Below, in pieces: positions 62,685 through 64,000 of a stretch of 64,000 bases of DNA (within the stretch, counting starts at the first letter, position 1; every line of letters starts with the position of its first letter). The position numbers were made by a program, and so were the translations under genes. The notes under the pieces were generated by a model. It worked only from the letters and a program-made list of their open reading frames with translations, had not been told where the DNA came from and made no database searches. Source of the stretch: Yponomeuta sedellus (taxonomy: Eukaryota > Arthropoda > Insecta > Lepidoptera > Yponomeutidae); contig OW203722.1 in NCBI GenBank assembly GCA_934045075.1, forward strand, positions 4,459,264 to 4,523,263, given 5' to 3'.

Positions 62685-64000
62685 ATGGCAAAGGTCAAGG
62701 CTGAAACAGTGCAAAAGTGGTTATTGCACTATCCTGAGCTACTTTACGATAACGCTAGTGGCACTATATACTGTACAAAGTGTGAAAGTCATTTGAAAGC
62801 TGTGAATAGAGGCAACATTACCAAACACATTGAAGGCGCTGTACATCAAGGAAAATTTAAGAGACCGCAAGAGGAATTTTACTTCGACCTCATTAAGTTC
62901 CTGATTCTATGCAATATTCCTTGGTCGCAAATGAAAAATCCAGCGTTCAAAGAGTTTTTTCAGAAATATATGTGCAGTACTTGTTGTTGCGTTTGTACCA
63001 ATCGTAAAGTGGTTGACGAATCACAGTTACGAAAAGTTTATTTGGAGAAGTTTTATAGGAATAAAATCAATTCGATTTATGAAATTAATAAAAATGAGGA
63101 ACTATGGATATCGCTGGATGAGACAACAGACATTTTTGGTCGATACATAGTCAATTTCCTAATAAAACCATTGCATCCTAGTAATAGTGCAGGCCGGCCT
63201 TATTTGATTGCTTGTAAAATGCTAACAGCAGTAAATGGACAAACAATAACACAATTTGTACTGCAATGTCTAGAAAATTTATGGCAAAACACTTTCGAAG
63301 CGAAAGTTGACAATATTTTAATGCTTTGCACTGACAGTGTAGCGTACATGCTATCTGCAGGGCGAAATTTAAAACATTACTTACCTGAAATGAAGCATGT
63401 GACATGTTTGGCGCACGCTCTTCATCGTGTAAGTGAGCAGATAAAGTCAGAATACAACGATGTTGATATTCTTATATCAAATGTTAAAAAAGTATTTTTA
63501 AAGGCTCCTAGTAGGGTAAACATTTTAAAAGAAAAATATCCTGACTTACCGTTGCCTCCGCAACCAGTCATTACCAGATGGGGTACTTGGTTACAGGCAG
63601 CATCTTACTACGCTCAACATTTAGATAAAATAAAAGAAGTTTTATCCTGCTTGAGCAGTTCTGATGCTATAGCCATACGAAACGCAAAAAACATTTTGGA
63701 AAAACAAAATTTAGAAAATGATTTAAAATATATTGAAGAAAATTACTCTATTATACTACTAGCCCTAAAAGAGTTACAAAAACAAAATTTATCTCTAGCT
63801 GATTCACTTTTAGTATTTGATCAAGTAAGGGCTACGCTTAACGAGTGCAATAATGAGAATATAAAAAATAAAATAGAATCAGTTATGGAACGAAATCCAG
63901 ATTTAGATACAATTAGAGAATACAGCGAGAGTATTGAAAAAAGCGTAGCAAATAATCAGAAACTTTATTTCAAATTCGCTCCATTGACATCTACAGATGT
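62685..64000 (+). CDS. hAT-transposase-like protein, 3' end beyond window
   Basis: 438 codons are open from MAKVKAETVQ to the window edge. Residues 28-54 form a C2H2/BED-type zinc finger (C30, C33, H48, H54). A cysteine cluster, CSTCCCVC, is at 97-104. The RNase-H-like hAT core follows: SLDETTD (145-149), CTDSVAYML (D217), HVTCLAHALHRV (C241, H244) and ITRWGTW (R298, W299). The final acidic residue and the dimerisation domain would lie outside. It may be a live transposon, a fossil without damage so far, or a domesticated gene of the CGG-binding-protein kind. An apparent 5' exon and intron favour a gene-like context but do not decide. Confidence 0.75.
   Translation, partial: MAKVKAETVQKWLLHYPELLYDNASGTIYCTKCESHLKAVNRGNITKHIEGAVHQGKFKRPQEEFYFDLIKFLILCNIPWSQMKNPAFKEFFQKYMCSTCCCVCTNRKVVDESQLRKVYLEKFYRNKINSIYEINKNEELWISLDETTDIFGRYIVNFLIKPLHPSNSAGRPYLIACKMLTAVNGQTITQFVLQCLENLWQNTFEAKVDNILMLCTDSVAYMLSAGRNLKHYLPEMKHVTCLAHALHRVSEQIKSEYNDVDILISNVKKVFLKAPSRVNILKEKYPDLPLPPQPVITRWGTWLQAASYYAQHLDKIKEVLSCLSSSDAIAIRNAKNILEKQNLENDLKYIEENYSIILLALKELQKQNLSLADSLLVFDQVRATLNECNNENIKNKIESVMERNPDLDTIREYSESIEKSVANNQKLYFKFAPLTSTD

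Overview
The window looks like intergenic and repeat-rich DNA of an insect, most likely a moth or butterfly (Lepidoptera). This rests on the mix of interspersed families: tRNA- and 5S-derived SINEs with short simple-repeat tails, RTE-type LINE ends, non-autonomous Helitrons, mariner fossils, and a LINE ORF2 with an RNase H domain. It also rests on AT-rich sequence with intron-bearing small genes. No database search was possible, so every family name comes from motifs and memory of the families.

Layout. 1-2867: AT-rich DNA with two SINE families and a GATA microsatellite. 2868-24520: a tandem segmental duplication. Unit A is 2868-17017 and unit B 17018-24520, and they are nearly identical apart from insertions. 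After the duplication, unit A gained an 819-bp tyrosine-recombinase (Crypton-like) fragment (3035-3853). It also gained a full-length 5.8-kb LINE (9921-15729, minus strand) with both ORFs open, all expected catalytic residues and a 16-bp target-site duplication; unit B preserves the empty site. 24521-33200: a mosaic of SINEs, MITEs and Helitrons. 33200-47190: a large inverted duplication (arms about 33200-35340 and 44690-47190). Each arm carries a two-exon gene for a small secreted cysteine-containing peptide. The left copy is intact (115 aa, three C-x9/10-C loops); the right copy has lost the last two loops. The 9-kb spacer is filled with repeats, including a 649-bp fold-back element.

49622-55772: a Ty3/gypsy-type LTR retrotransposon with identical 180-bp LTRs and a 5-bp target duplication, but disrupted gag/pol and a 64-bp satellite in its leader. 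57500-58100: a GC-rich island resembling a promoter and 5' exon. 60000-61570: a 36-bp minisatellite interrupted by several transposons. 61980-64000: the start of a hAT-transposase-like gene that runs off the window.

Functional links. The intact LINE and a tRNA-headed SINE family (copies near 37141, 48636 and 62326) share about 50 bp of 3' tail plus TTAG repeats, so the LINE is a plausible driver of that SINE. A 5S-rRNA-headed SINE family and the RTE fragments both end in GAT-type repeats. The secreted-peptide pair and the hAT-like reading frame are the only candidates for host-type genes.
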